A stretch of DNA of 64,000 nucleotides from Collinsella sp. (GTDB taxonomy: Bacteria; Actinomycetota; Coriobacteriia; Coriobacteriales; Coriobacteriaceae): positions 248,001 to 312,000 of the forward strand of contig DXMK01000007.1 in NCBI GenBank assembly GCA_019414245.1, written 5' to 3'. Below the pieces are notes generated by a model. It ran no database searches and was not told where the DNA came from. It saw only the letters and a program-made list of their open reading frames with translations. Positions 43,630 through 51,576 of the stretch are shown one piece after another. A program made the position numbers and the translations under genes. Numbering within the stretch: position 1 is the first letter of the stretch; every line of letters starts with the position of its first letter.

Positions 43630-44394
43630 TTAGTGGCTGCTGCAGCCCTCGTGACCCTCGTTCTCGTGATGGCCGTGGCAACCGCAGGATCCGCCGTGCT
43701 CATGGATGTGCTCGTGGTCGTGGCCATGGCAGTCGCAGGTGGCCTCGCCGGTCTGCGCGAGCGTGCCGGCAATGAGCGCCTCGACGCATGCGTCGCAGTT
43801 ACCCTGGGCGCCTGCATAGACCTTAATGCCGGCCTGGGTAAGCGCGTTGATGGCGCCGCCGCCGATGCCGCCGCAGATGAGCGTGTCCACGCCGCCGTTG
43901 GCGAGCAGGCCCGCCAGGGCGCCGTGACCGGTGCCGCCGGTGCCTACGACCTGCTCGTTGAGCACCTTGCCGTCCTGGATGTCGTAGATCTTGAACTGTT
44001 CGCTGCGGCCAAAGTGCATAAAGATGTTGCCGTTGTCGTACGTGGTTGCCACCCTCATGGTGTCGACCTCCTTTGCTGGCCATGCGGCCGTTGTCGTGGT
44101 GATGGGGGAGTATGCGATATTGCCGCCCTCGATGACAATCGCCCGTCCATTGACCAACGCGTTTGCCACCTTGCGATGCGCGCGGCTGCAGATTGCCGCC
44201 ACCGTGGTGCGGGCAATGCCCATGTGTTGGGCGACTGCCTCTTGGTTAAGGCCTTCCAAGTCGCACAGGCGCAGCACCTCGAGCTCGTCGACTGTCATAT
44301 CGATGGCATCGCCGCTCGCCAGGCCATCGGGGGTAAAACCGCGATATTCGGGGATGATCCCGACGTGGCGCAGTTTCTCGCGTCTTCCTGCCAT
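43630..44394 (-). CDS. DUF134 HTH fused to NifX/NifB-type cofactor domain, His/Cys-rich tail
   Basis: Predicted metal- or Fe-S-responsive regulator, 254 aa. Start at ATG 44394, five bases after AAGGAG, not the GTG at 44400. Seen: DUF134 domain (1-~100) with the sigma-like HTH LCDLEGLNQEAVAQHMGIARTTVAAICSRA; then a dinitrogenase iron-molybdenum-cofactor domain (about 113-215: MRVATTYDNGNIFMHFGRSEQFKIYDI ... TLICGGIGGGAINAL, Cys in GNCDACVEAL); then a tail of about 40 residues with CDCHGHDHEHIHEHGG and CGCHGHH. These domains are often separate genes. Two matching palindromes lie upstream. It is probably autoregulatory; what it senses (iron, molybdenum, nickel, zinc) is open. Confidence 0.82.
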   Translation of the reverse strand: MAGRREKLRHVGIIPEYRGFTPDGLASGDAIDMTVDELEVLRLCDLEGLNQEAVAQHMGIARTTVAAICSRAHRKVANALVNGRAIVIEGGNIAYSPITTTTAAWPAKEVDTMRVATTYDNGNIFMHFGRSEQFKIYDIQDGKVLNEQVVGTGGTGHGALAGLLANGGVDTLICGGIGGGAINALTQAGIKVYAGAQGNCDACVEALIAGTLAQTGEATCDCHGHDHEHIHEHGGSCGCHGHHENEGHEGCSSH

Positions 44395-44408
44395 GCGCAC
44401 TCCTTATC

Positions 44409-44420
44409 TGACATATGTCA
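44409..44420. promoter_or_regulatory. Palindromic operator 1 upstream of the DUF134-NifX gene
   Basis: TGACATATGTCA, a perfect 12-bp palindrome, between the -10 element (44426-44431) and the start codon of the minus-strand gene. A protein bound here would block that gene. Confidence 0.65.
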
Positions 44421-44425
44421 ACAAT

Positions 44426-44453
44426 AGAATAGCGAACGTGCAGATTTGCGCAA
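44426..44453 (-). promoter_or_regulatory. Promoter of the DUF134-NifX gene
   Basis: Read on the minus strand: TTGCGC (44453-44448), 16-base spacer, TATTCT (44431-44426). Confidence 0.6.
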
Positions 44454-44461
44454 TGAATTTC

Positions 44462-44473
44462 TGGCATATGTCA
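44462..44473. promoter_or_regulatory. Palindromic operator 2 in the divergent region
   Basis: TGGCATATGTCA, one base different from operator 1 and 53 bases from it (about five helical turns). The two boxes flank the minus-strand promoter and sit on the same DNA face, which allows looping. It lies about 48 bases upstream of a thyA -10 candidate (TACAAT, 44521). Confidence 0.6.
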
Positions 44474-44560
44474 GAAAATGAGGGCTTATGTTTGGGCTGT
44501 GGGGCCGCGTGCGCCTGGGCTACAATGAATCTCGCTTGTAGGCGACTGACAGGAGGGTCA

Positions 44561-45409
44561 ATGAGCAAAGCTGATCAACAGTTTGTATCCATGTGCTGCG
44601 ACATTCTGGACCATGGCACCACCACCGAGGGCCAAAAGGTCCGTCCGGTGTGGGAGGACGGCACCCCTGCCTATACCATTAAAAACTTTGGCGTTACGGC
44701 GCGCTACGACCTGCGCGAGGAGTTCCCTGCGCTCACCCTGCGCCGCACGGCGCTTAAGTCTGCGATGGACGAGATTTTGTGGATCTATCAAAAGAAGTCC
44801 AATAACGTCCATGACCTCAACAGCCATATTTGGGATGAGTGGGCCGACGAGACCGGCTCCATCGGCAAGGCCTACGGGTACCAGATTGGCCAGAAGAGCC
44901 ATTATGCCGAGGGCGATTTCGACCAGATGGACCGAGTGCTGTACGATCTTAAGCACACACCGTACAGTCGCCGCATTATGACGAACACCTATGTGTTCAG
45001 CGACTTGTCCGAGATGCACCTGTATCCGTGCGCGTACAGCGTGACGTATAACGTGACGCAGCGTCCGCAGGACGATAAGCCCACGCTCAACATGATTCTC
45101 AACCAGCGCAGCCAGGATATTTTGGCCGCAAACAACTGGAACGTGTGCCAGTACGCCATTCTGCTCATGATGGTTGCGCAGTCGGTCGATATGATTCCTG
45201 GCGAGCTGCTGCACGTGATCGCCGACGCCCATATCTACGACCGTCATGTCGATATCGTACGCGAGCTTATCGAGCGTCCGCAGTTTGCGGCGCCTAAGGT
45301 AACGCTGAACCCCGACGTGCACGATTTCTATGCGTTTACGACCGACGACCTGATCGTGGAGGGCTACGAGCACGGCCCGCAGGTCAAGAACATTCCCATC
45401 GCGGTGTAG
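44561..45409 (+). CDS. thyA: Thymidylate synthase
   Basis: Folate-dependent methylation of dUMP to dTMP, 282 aa. ATG 44561 behind AGGAGG. Seen: RYDLREEFPALTLRRTALKSAMDEILW near the N-terminus, the catalytic region EMHLYPCAYS with Cys157, and the C-terminal folate/nucleotide segments QRSQDILAANNWNVCQYA and HVIADAHIYDRHVD. The frame is open far to the left, opposite the DUF134 gene, but has no ribosome-binding site there. DHFR follows directly, forming the thymidylate cycle pair. Confidence 0.95.
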   Translation: MSKADQQFVSMCCDILDHGTTTEGQKVRPVWEDGTPAYTIKNFGVTARYDLREEFPALTLRRTALKSAMDEILWIYQKKSNNVHDLNSHIWDEWADETGSIGKAYGYQIGQKSHYAEGDFDQMDRVLYDLKHTPYSRRIMTNTYVFSDLSEMHLYPCAYSVTYNVTQRPQDDKPTLNMILNQRSQDILAANNWNVCQYAILLMMVAQSVDMIPGELLHVIADAHIYDRHVDIVRELIERPQFAAPKVTLNPDVHDFYAFTTDDLIVEGYEHGPQVKNIPIAV

Positions 45410-45418
45410 GTGGCGGGC

Positions 45419-45937
45419 ATGACGTGTAAGCTTTCTGCCATCGTCGCCGTGTGTGAAGACTGGGGCATTGGCTGCGAGGGCGATATGGTCGTGTCCAATC
45501 GCGCCGACATGCGCCATTTTGTGGCGTGCACCAAAGGTTGCCCGGTTATTATGGGGCGCAAGACACTGCTGAGTTTTCCCGGTGGGCGTCCACTCAAGAA
45601 CCGTCGCAATATCGTGCTTACCCGCGACGAGGATTTTGCTGTCGAGGGCGTCGACGTGGTGCATAGCATCGACGAGGCGCTCGCCGCGGTTGCCGATGAG
45701 CCCGTTGCCTGGGTGATCGGTGGCGGCGAGGTGTATCGGCAGTTTTTGCCGTATTGCGCCGAGGCCGAGGTCACGCACAACCATTGCACTCATGCCGTGG
45801 ACACGTACTTTCCCGATTTGGACGCCGATCCCGCGTGGGAGATTGCGTGGCGTGGCGGTGTTGCCACGATTGCCTCGGGCGAGGGCGACGAGGGTGTCGA
45901 TTATGAGTTCGTGACGTATCGTCGCGTTGAGGCGTAA
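45419..45937 (+). CDS. dfrA: Dihydrofolate reductase
   Basis: Regenerates tetrahydrofolate after the ThyA reaction, 172 aa. ATG 45419 preferred (AGGTGG four bases upstream); a GTG at 45410, touching the thyA stop, is possible. Seen: LSAIVAVCEDWGIGCEGDMVV, the NADPH-binding PVIMGRKTLLSFPGGRPLKNRRNIVLTR and VIGGGEVYRQFL motifs, and a C-terminal FVTYRRVE. The acidic substrate-binding residue is placed in the ADMRHF segment. Confidence 0.92.
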   Translation: MTCKLSAIVAVCEDWGIGCEGDMVVSNRADMRHFVACTKGCPVIMGRKTLLSFPGGRPLKNRRNIVLTRDEDFAVEGVDVVHSIDEALAAVADEPVAWVIGGGEVYRQFLPYCAEAEVTHNHCTHAVDTYFPDLDADPAWEIAWRGGVATIASGEGDEGVDYEFVTYRRVEA

Positions 45938-45980
45938 ATCGCCTGGCGTGAACGGTATTATCGGGTTGATTGAATGTATG

Positions 45981-46006
45981 GGGCGGCGCTTAGCGTCGCC
46001 TCGTTT
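45981..46006 (+). terminator. Weak terminator after dfrA
   Basis: GGCGGCGC (45982-45989) with GCGTCGCC (45993-46000), loop TTA, one G-T pair, then TCGTTTGG. Confidence 0.45.
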
Positions 46007-46046
46007 GGTATAGATGTGCTGTAAAGAAGGGTGCGGGCAGGCTGCT

Positions 46047-46961
46047 ATGACTGATGCCGTTGAGGTTCTGCGAATTGATTCGCTCGAGGACGAGCGGCTC
46101 GATGCCTACGTGCGACTGACCGAGCGTGAACTGCGCTGCGTGCTAGAGCCGCAAAAGGGCATCTTTATCGCCGAGAGCGCCAAGGTTATCGAGCGCGCGG
46201 TTCGCGCCGGATATGAGCCGGTGAGCTTTCTTTTGGGCGAACGCTGGCTCGACCAGATGATGCCGCTGTTTGAGCGCCTGGTTGTGCGCGAGGGCGCAGG
46301 TCCGGTTCCTGTGTTCGTGGCTTCCATGGAACTCATGGAGCAGCTGACGGGCTTTAACGTGACGCGCGGTGCGCTCGCGGCGTTTCGTCGCCCGCGGCAG
46401 ATTCCGGTTGATGAGTTCTTGGGCGGCGTCGTCGAGGCGGCGGGGGATCGTCCGGTGCGTGTGTGCGTGCTTGAGGGTATTGTCGATCACACCAATGTTG
46501 GCGCGATTTTTCGCTCGGCTGCCGCATTGAACGTTGACGGTATTTTGGTCAGCCCGACGTGCTGCGACCCGTTGTACCGTCGCTCGGCCCGCGTGAGCAT
46601 GGGCACCGTGTTTCAGGTTCCGTGGACGCGTATTGGCAGTGAGGCGCGCGTATGGCCGCATGATGGGCTGGCGGCGCTGCACGATGCCGGCTTTTCGTGT
46701 GCCGCCATGGCGTTGACGGATGATTCGGTGTCGCTGGACGATCCAGTGCTGCAGGAGATTGACCGCTTGGCGATTTTTATGGGCACCGAGGGTGCCGGCT
46801 TGGGCGCCAAGACCATTGCCGGCTGTGACCACGCGGTGCGCATTCCGATGGCGCACGGGGTCGATTCGCTCAACGTGGCCGCGGCGAGCGCCGTCGCCTT
46901 TTGGCAGCTGTGCCCGCACGTGAGCAATGAGTATCACTACCAGCCGGGTTTGTATCACTAG
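46047..46961 (+). CDS. SpoU/TrmH-family RNA methyltransferase
   Basis: SPOUT-fold 2'-O-ribose methyltransferase for rRNA or tRNA, 304 aa. ATG 46047 chosen; the in-frame ATG at 46014 gives a Cys/Gly-rich extension without support. Seen: N-terminal substrate-binding domain (about 1-110), then the three knot motifs: NVGAIFRSAAALNVDGILVSP, FMGTEGAGLGAKT and IPMAHGVDSLNVAAASAVA. Target nucleotide cannot be read from the sequence. Lies alone between two intergenic gaps. Confidence 0.85.
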   Translation: MTDAVEVLRIDSLEDERLDAYVRLTERELRCVLEPQKGIFIAESAKVIERAVRAGYEPVSFLLGERWLDQMMPLFERLVVREGAGPVPVFVASMELMEQLTGFNVTRGALAAFRRPRQIPVDEFLGGVVEAAGDRPVRVCVLEGIVDHTNVGAIFRSAAALNVDGILVSPTCCDPLYRRSARVSMGTVFQVPWTRIGSEARVWPHDGLAALHDAGFSCAAMALTDDSVSLDDPVLQEIDRLAIFMGTEGAGLGAKTIAGCDHAVRIPMAHGVDSLNVAAASAVAFWQLCPHVSNEYHYQPGLYH

Positions 46962-47086
46962 GCAGTTATTCCGCACCGTGCTCTAATTCGGGGTGTTTCG
47001 GTCGCCGCCAGTCGGTGCTAAGCTGGTTTTGGCTTTGGTTTTAAATTGCTGTTTTGTTGTTTGACGTATGCGTGTGGGGAGGGCGT

Positions 47087-48436
47087 GTGGCTAAGAAATC
47101 TACGGCTATCGATGTAACGCAAGGTGTCATTTGGCAGCAATTACTGTCGCTGTGCGTTCCCATCTTTTTTAGTTCGTTTTTTCAGCAGGCCTATACGCTT
47201 ATCGGTACGTATATCGTCGGTCAGTTTGGCGGCAAGCTTGCGCTGGGCGGCATTCAGGCCACGATGGTGCTCACCGAGCTCTGCATTGGCTTTTGCGTTG
47301 GCGTCGGTGCCGGCTGCGCGGTCATTACCGGTCAGTATTTTGGCCAGCACGATGATGAGCGACTGAGTCGTTCGGTCCATACGGCCATGACGCTTGCGCT
47401 GGTGGGCGGTATCGTTTTCTCGATTCTTGGCATAGTGTTCGTTGAGCCCATGCTGGTGCTTATGAACACGCCGCATGAACTATTGGCCGAGGGCGTGGCC
47501 TATGCTCGCTGTTATTTTGCCGCGATGGTTGCGGCACTGCTGCTTAATATGGGAACCGCACTGCTGCGTGCCGTGGGCGACACACGCGGGCCCGCCGTGA
47601 TCATTGCCTCTGGCTGCCTGGTTAACGTGGTGCTGGATATCATCTTTGTCGCTGTGTTGCATATGGAGGCGCTGGGCTGCGGCATCGCAGTGGCGCTGAC
47701 CATTTGCTCCAATGCAACGATGATCGTGTTTCGCATGATGCGCGCTCCGGGCGCATGGCGTCTTTCGCTGTCTAAGCTCGGCATCGATCGCGGTATTTGC
47801 AAGAGCATGATTTCGTGTGGTCTGCCGCTTGGCTTTCAGTCTGCTGCCTATTCGATTTCCAATGTTTTGATTCAGGTGTCGGTCAACTCGTTTGGTGCCG
47901 CTGTCACCACGGCGTGGGGTCTTTCGGGCCGCTTAGATGGCATTGTCTGGATGGTTACCGAGGCGCTCGGCGTGTCGATCACCACGTTCTCGGCACAGAA
48001 CTTTGGCGCGCGCAACTACGAGCGCATGCGCAAGGGCTACCATACGTCGCTCGTGCTGTCGTTTATGCTCATTGGTGGCCTGTCTGCCGTGCTGCTGGTG
48101 TTCTCGGGTCCGTTGTCGCGTCTGTTTGTCGACGATGCTTCGATTTCGGCGTACACCACGACGATTCTTCATTTCATCGCGCCGTTCTACGCGATCTTCT
48201 CGATTATCGAAAACGCGTCGGGCTCCATTCGCGGTGCCGGCGTGAGCTTGCAGCCTATGATGCTCACCATCTTTGGCACCGTTGTCTTGAGGGTGATCTG
48301 GTTGTTTGCGATCATGCCTTTCGATCCGTCGCTCGAGCATCTACTGCTGGTCTACCCCGTAACGTGGCTCATTACGGCCACGATGTTCACCATCTACCAC
48401 CACAGCGGCAACTGGCTAGGCCGCGCCACCGCCTAA
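47087..48436 (+). CDS. MATE-family efflux transporter
   Basis: Cation-coupled multidrug or metabolite exporter, 449 aa, with about 12 membrane segments in two six-helix halves. GTG 47087 behind GGGGAGGG. Seen: VIWQQLLSLCVPIFFSSFFQQAYTLIGTYIVGQFGG at the start, the DMVGxxxLG-like region, a central loop near residue 225 and a second repeat with GLPLGFQSAAYSISNVLIQVSVNSFG. The substrate is unknown. Its stop abuts the inverted repeat at 48437. Confidence 0.9.
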   Translation: MAKKSTAIDVTQGVIWQQLLSLCVPIFFSSFFQQAYTLIGTYIVGQFGGKLALGGIQATMVLTELCIGFCVGVGAGCAVITGQYFGQHDDERLSRSVHTAMTLALVGGIVFSILGIVFVEPMLVLMNTPHELLAEGVAYARCYFAAMVAALLLNMGTALLRAVGDTRGPAVIIASGCLVNVVLDIIFVAVLHMEALGCGIAVALTICSNATMIVFRMMRAPGAWRLSLSKLGIDRGICKSMISCGLPLGFQSAAYSISNVLIQVSVNSFGAAVTTAWGLSGRLDGIVWMVTEALGVSITTFSAQNFGARNYERMRKGYHTSLVLSFMLIGGLSAVLLVFSGPLSRLFVDDASISAYTTTILHFIAPFYAIFSIIENASGSIRGAGVSLQPMMLTIFGTVVLRVIWLFAIMPFDPSLEHLLLVYPVTWLITATMFTIYHHSGNWLGRATA

Positions 48437-48519
48437 TGATCCCTTGGGGCGGAAGAAAATGGATCATTGCTCTCCGTCGTGATGTCGATGATCCGTTTTC
48501 CTCCGTCCCCTTCGGATCA
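48437..48519. repeat. Inverted repeat between MATE gene and cobO
   Basis: Two ~30-base arms (48437-48466 and 48489-48519), each bounded by TGATCC and GGATCA, complementary except for a few positions, around a 22-base loop. It fills the gap between two convergent genes and may serve as their terminator. Confidence 0.6.
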
Positions 48520-48520
48520 A

Positions 48521-49006
48521 TTAGTATTCGATGCCTTGGCGGGCCAGGAGGCCTTCGTCGAAGTAGTGTTTGACGGGGCGCATTTCGGTGACCAGGTCGG
48601 CGAGGTCCGCGAGGGGCAGCAGGCCGCGGCCGGTCAGTATGAGCTCTGTGGTGTCGGGTTTCATCGCGATCAGTTCCTCGGCATCCTCGCGCGTCACGAA
48701 GCCGCGGCGCATGGCCTCGCCGAGTTCGTCCAAAATCAGAACGTCGACCTGTGAGATCTGCTCGCGTGCGAGCTCCATGATCTGTGCGGCGCAAGCCTCG
48801 GGCGTGTCGCGGTCGGCCTGTACGATGCGCAGACCCAAACGGGGCGCCGCACCATGCTCGGCGCAGTGCAGTTTCTTGGCAAACTGCAGCATAAGCACGT
48901 CGAGTCCGTAGCCCGTCGCGCGCAAGGCGAGCCCCAGCGCAGCCGTCGTCTTGCCCTTGCCGTCGCCTGTATAGATTTGAACCTTGCCGACTTACAGTGA
49001 TGCCAT
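48521..49006 (-). pseudogene. cobO: Cobalamin adenosyltransferase gene with in-frame stop at codon 5
   Basis: Corrinoid adenosyltransferase (BtuR/CobO), which would attach 5'-deoxyadenosine to cob(I)alamin. On the minus strand an ATG at 49006, behind AAAGGA, is followed by GCA TCA CTG and then TAA (48994-48992), and the same frame continues GKVQIYTGDGKGKTTAALGLALRATGYGLD to a stop at 48521. All sense parts fit the family, including the P-loop GDGKGKTT and the DVLILDELGEAMRRG segment; only the stop (likely CAA to TAA) breaks it. Restart at a later TTG (48925) would lose the P-loop. Either a real nonsense mutation or a sequence error. Confidence 0.8.
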
Positions 49007-49083
49007 CTCTGTCCTTTCGTGCCCGGCGTCGGTTTATCGCCGTCCGGGTTGGGTATTCTAGAAAGCATTATCAACCCCAGTAG

Positions 49084-50991
49084 ATGGAGTTCAAGCAGAT
49101 GGAGATGGATGACAACAAGCGTAGACGGAATATGATCCTCTACGTGCTCATCGCCTTCGTCGTCTACCTCGTGCTCTCGACCGTTCTGTTCCCCAACATC
49201 GGTCACACGCAGCAGATTACGAAGACCGATTACTCGACGTTTGTCAAAGCGCTCGATAAGAAGAGTGTCGACAAGGTCGAGTACAACACGGACGATTACT
49301 CGATTTATTACACCAAGAAGGGCGAGGACGAGAACATCGCCTATAAGACGACCGGTGTGCCGAACGATGCGGGCTTTACCGATCGCGTGCTTGAGTCTGG
49401 CGCTTCGCTGGAGTCGGTCGTTCCCGATAAGAACTCGGGTTTGATGACCTACTACCTGCTCACACTCATTCTTCCCATGGCGATTTTCTTCCTCATCGGT
49501 TGGTGGCTCAACCGCCGCATGAAGAAGGCTATGGGCGATGACGGCCCGTCGATGAACTTTGGCGGCGGCGGTTTTGGCGGCGGCGGACTGGGTAAGTCCG
49601 GCGCGCGCGTGATCGCCTCCAAGGACGTGGGCGTGACCTTTAAGGACGTCGCCGGCCAGGAAGAGGCCAAGGAGTCTCTCAAGGAGGTCGTCGACTTTCT
49701 GGAGAAGCCGCAGCGCTACGAGGAGATCGGCGCCAAGCTGCCGCGCGGTGCTCTCCTTGTTGGCCCTCCGGGTACCGGTAAGACCCTGCTTGCCAAGGCT
49801 GTTGCCGGCGAGGCCGGTGTTCCGTTCTTTAGCATTTCGGGCTCTGAGTTCGTTGAGATGTTTGTTGGTCGCGGCGCTGCAAAGGTTCGTGACCTGTTTA
49901 AGCAGGCCAAGGAAAAGGCCCCGTGTATCGTCTTTATCGATGAGATCGATACCATCGGTAAGAAGCGCGATGGCGGCGGCTTTAGCGGCAACGACGAGCG
50001 CGAGCAGACGCTCAATCAGTTGCTGACCGAGATGGATGGCTTCGATAACCACAAGGGTATCGTTGTCCTTGCCGCAACCAACCGTCCCGACAGTCTCGAT
50101 CCCGCTCTACTGCGCCCCGGTCGTTTTGACCGCCGCATCCCCGTTGAGCTGCCCGATCTGACCGGCCGCAAGAACATCCTCGAGCTGCATGCCAAGAGCG
50201 TGAAGACCGAGCCGCCGATCGACCTGACCGCGATTGCCCGCGCCACGCCCGGTGCCTCGGGCGCCGACCTGGCCAATATCATCAACGAGGGCGCCCTGCG
50301 CGCCGTTCGCGAGGGTCGCAAGCGTGCAACCCAGGACGACTTCGAGGAGTCGGTGGAGGTCGTCATTGCCGGTCAACAGCGTAAGTCCACGGTGCTGTCC
50401 GACCACGAGAAGCAGGTCGTTTCTTATCACGAGATCGGCCATGCCATCGTCGCTGCCCGCCAGAAGGGCTCTGCGCCGGTCACGAAGATCACCATCGTGC
50501 CGCGCACGAGCGGTGCTCTTGGTTATACCATGCAGGTCGAGGAGGACGAGCGCTTCCTGACGACGCGCCAGGAGGTCTTGGACAAGCTCGCTGTCTATTG
50601 CGGTGGCCGCGCAGCCGAGGAGCTCATCTTTGGTGAGATGACGACCGGCGCCGCCAACGATATCGAGCAGGCCACCAAGCTCGCCCGTAATATGGTGACG
50701 CGCTTTGGTATGTCCGACGAGTTTGGCATGATGGCGCTCGGTACCGTGCAGAACGCGTATCTCAATCAGGACACGTCGCTCACCTGCGCCCCCGGTACGG
50801 CCGAGCGCGTGGACGCGATTGTCGCCAAGCTGATCGAGGATGCGCACGACCGCGCTTTGCAGATTCTGAAGGAGAACAAGTTTAAGCTCCACGAGCTGGC
50901 TCGTTATCTGTATAAGAAGGAGACCATCACGGGCGAGGAGTTCATGAACCTCCTCACGCGCGAGAATCCGCTGATGCCCAAGCAACAGTAA
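49084..50991 (+). CDS. ftsH: ATP-dependent zinc metalloprotease FtsH
   Basis: Membrane-anchored AAA+ protease for quality control and regulated proteolysis, 635 aa. Starts possible at 49084, 49099 or 49105; the longest is given. Seen: transmembrane helices at about 18-36 and 121-141 with an extracytoplasmic domain between, a Gly-rich linker, Walker A GPPGTGKT (227-234), Walker B FIDEID, second region of homology, and the zinc site HEIGH (449-453, usual HEAGH). It ends MPKQQ without a long tail. A strong terminator follows. Confidence 0.95.
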   Translation: MEFKQMEMDDNKRRRNMILYVLIAFVVYLVLSTVLFPNIGHTQQITKTDYSTFVKALDKKSVDKVEYNTDDYSIYYTKKGEDENIAYKTTGVPNDAGFTDRVLESGASLESVVPDKNSGLMTYYLLTLILPMAIFFLIGWWLNRRMKKAMGDDGPSMNFGGGGFGGGGLGKSGARVIASKDVGVTFKDVAGQEEAKESLKEVVDFLEKPQRYEEIGAKLPRGALLVGPPGTGKTLLAKAVAGEAGVPFFSISGSEFVEMFVGRGAAKVRDLFKQAKEKAPCIVFIDEIDTIGKKRDGGGFSGNDEREQTLNQLLTEMDGFDNHKGIVVLAATNRPDSLDPALLRPGRFDRRIPVELPDLTGRKNILELHAKSVKTEPPIDLTAIARATPGASGADLANIINEGALRAVREGRKRATQDDFEESVEVVIAGQQRKSTVLSDHEKQVVSYHEIGHAIVAARQKGSAPVTKITIVPRTSGALGYTMQVEEDERFLTTRQEVLDKLAVYCGGRAAEELIFGEMTTGAANDIEQATKLARNMVTRFGMSDEFGMMALGTVQNAYLNQDTSLTCAPGTAERVDAIVAKLIEDAHDRALQILKENKFKLHELARYLYKKETITGEEFMNLLTRENPLMPKQQ

Positions 50992-51017
50992 CGCCGCGGC
51001 CGAGCCAGTAAACGCCG

Positions 51018-51056
51018 ACGCCCCATTTGAGCAGCTTTCTCAAATGGGGCGTTTTG
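51018..51056 (+). terminator. Terminator after ftsH
   Basis: CGCCCCATTTGAG (51019-51031) pairs perfectly with CTCAAATGGGGCG (51039-51051), then TTTT. Confidence 0.88.
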
Positions 51057-51072
51057 CTTGAGAGGGATGGAA

Positions 51073-51528
51073 ATGAAGATCGTGGTGAGCGCCTGCTTGA
51101 TGGGCGAGAGCTGCAAGTATAACGGGCTCAATAACTACCACCGCGCGTTGGTCGAGGCTTGCGAGCGCACGGGGACCGAGGTCCTCCTCGTGTGCCCCGA
51201 GGTCTTTGGCGGCCTGCTCACGCCGCGCAAGCCGTCCGAGATTGTGAACGGCGAGGTTCGTACCTGCGAGGGCATCTCGGTTGATCGTGAATTTCGCCTG
51301 GGTGCCCAACGTGCGCTCGATATGTGCGAGCAGGCAGGCGGACCGGAAGAGATAGTCGCGTGCATCCTTCAGGACCGCAGCCCCTCGTGCGGTGCGGGTC
51401 ACATCTACGACGGCACCTTTAGCAGTACGCTCACCGCGGGCAACGGTGTTTTCGTCGACCTGCTCCTGCGCCACGGCTACCGTGTGATCCCGGCAAGCGA
51501 GTTCGACCCCAGCATGCTGGGGCAATAA
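51073..51528 (+). CDS. DUF523 family protein
   Basis: 151 aa, function unknown. ATG 51073 preferred, six bases after AGAGGG. Seen: VVSACLMGESCKYNGLNN at the N-terminus (two Cys), the CPEVFGGLLTPRKPSEI segment, and a conserved CILQDRSPSCGAG motif followed by IYDGTFSSTLTAGNGV, all diagnostic of DUF523. The paired Cys and the SPSCG motif suggest a metal or thiol function, but that is inference. Convergent with the gldA-like gene. Confidence 0.85.
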   Translation: MKIVVSACLMGESCKYNGLNNYHRALVEACERTGTEVLLVCPEVFGGLLTPRKPSEIVNGEVRTCEGISVDREFRLGAQRALDMCEQAGGPEEIVACILQDRSPSCGAGHIYDGTFSSTLTAGNGVFVDLLLRHGYRVIPASEFDPSMLGQ

Positions 51529-51567
51529 AAAACCACCACAAGGGCACTGCTCCCTTGTGGTGGTTTT
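51529..51567. terminator. Bidirectional terminator, dispersed repeat family B copy 1
   Basis: AAAACCACCACAAGGG (51529-51544) pairs perfectly with CCCTTGTGGTGGTTTT (51552-51567); T-runs on both strands suit the convergent genes either side. The same CCACCACAA arms recur at 59169-59209. Confidence 0.85.
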
Positions 51568-51576
51568 GGCCTGGGT

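Noticed and set aside
43522..44427. Plus-strand open frame opposite the DUF134-NifX gene
   Set aside because: The minus-strand frame has clear domains and a ribosome-binding site; the plus frame does not.
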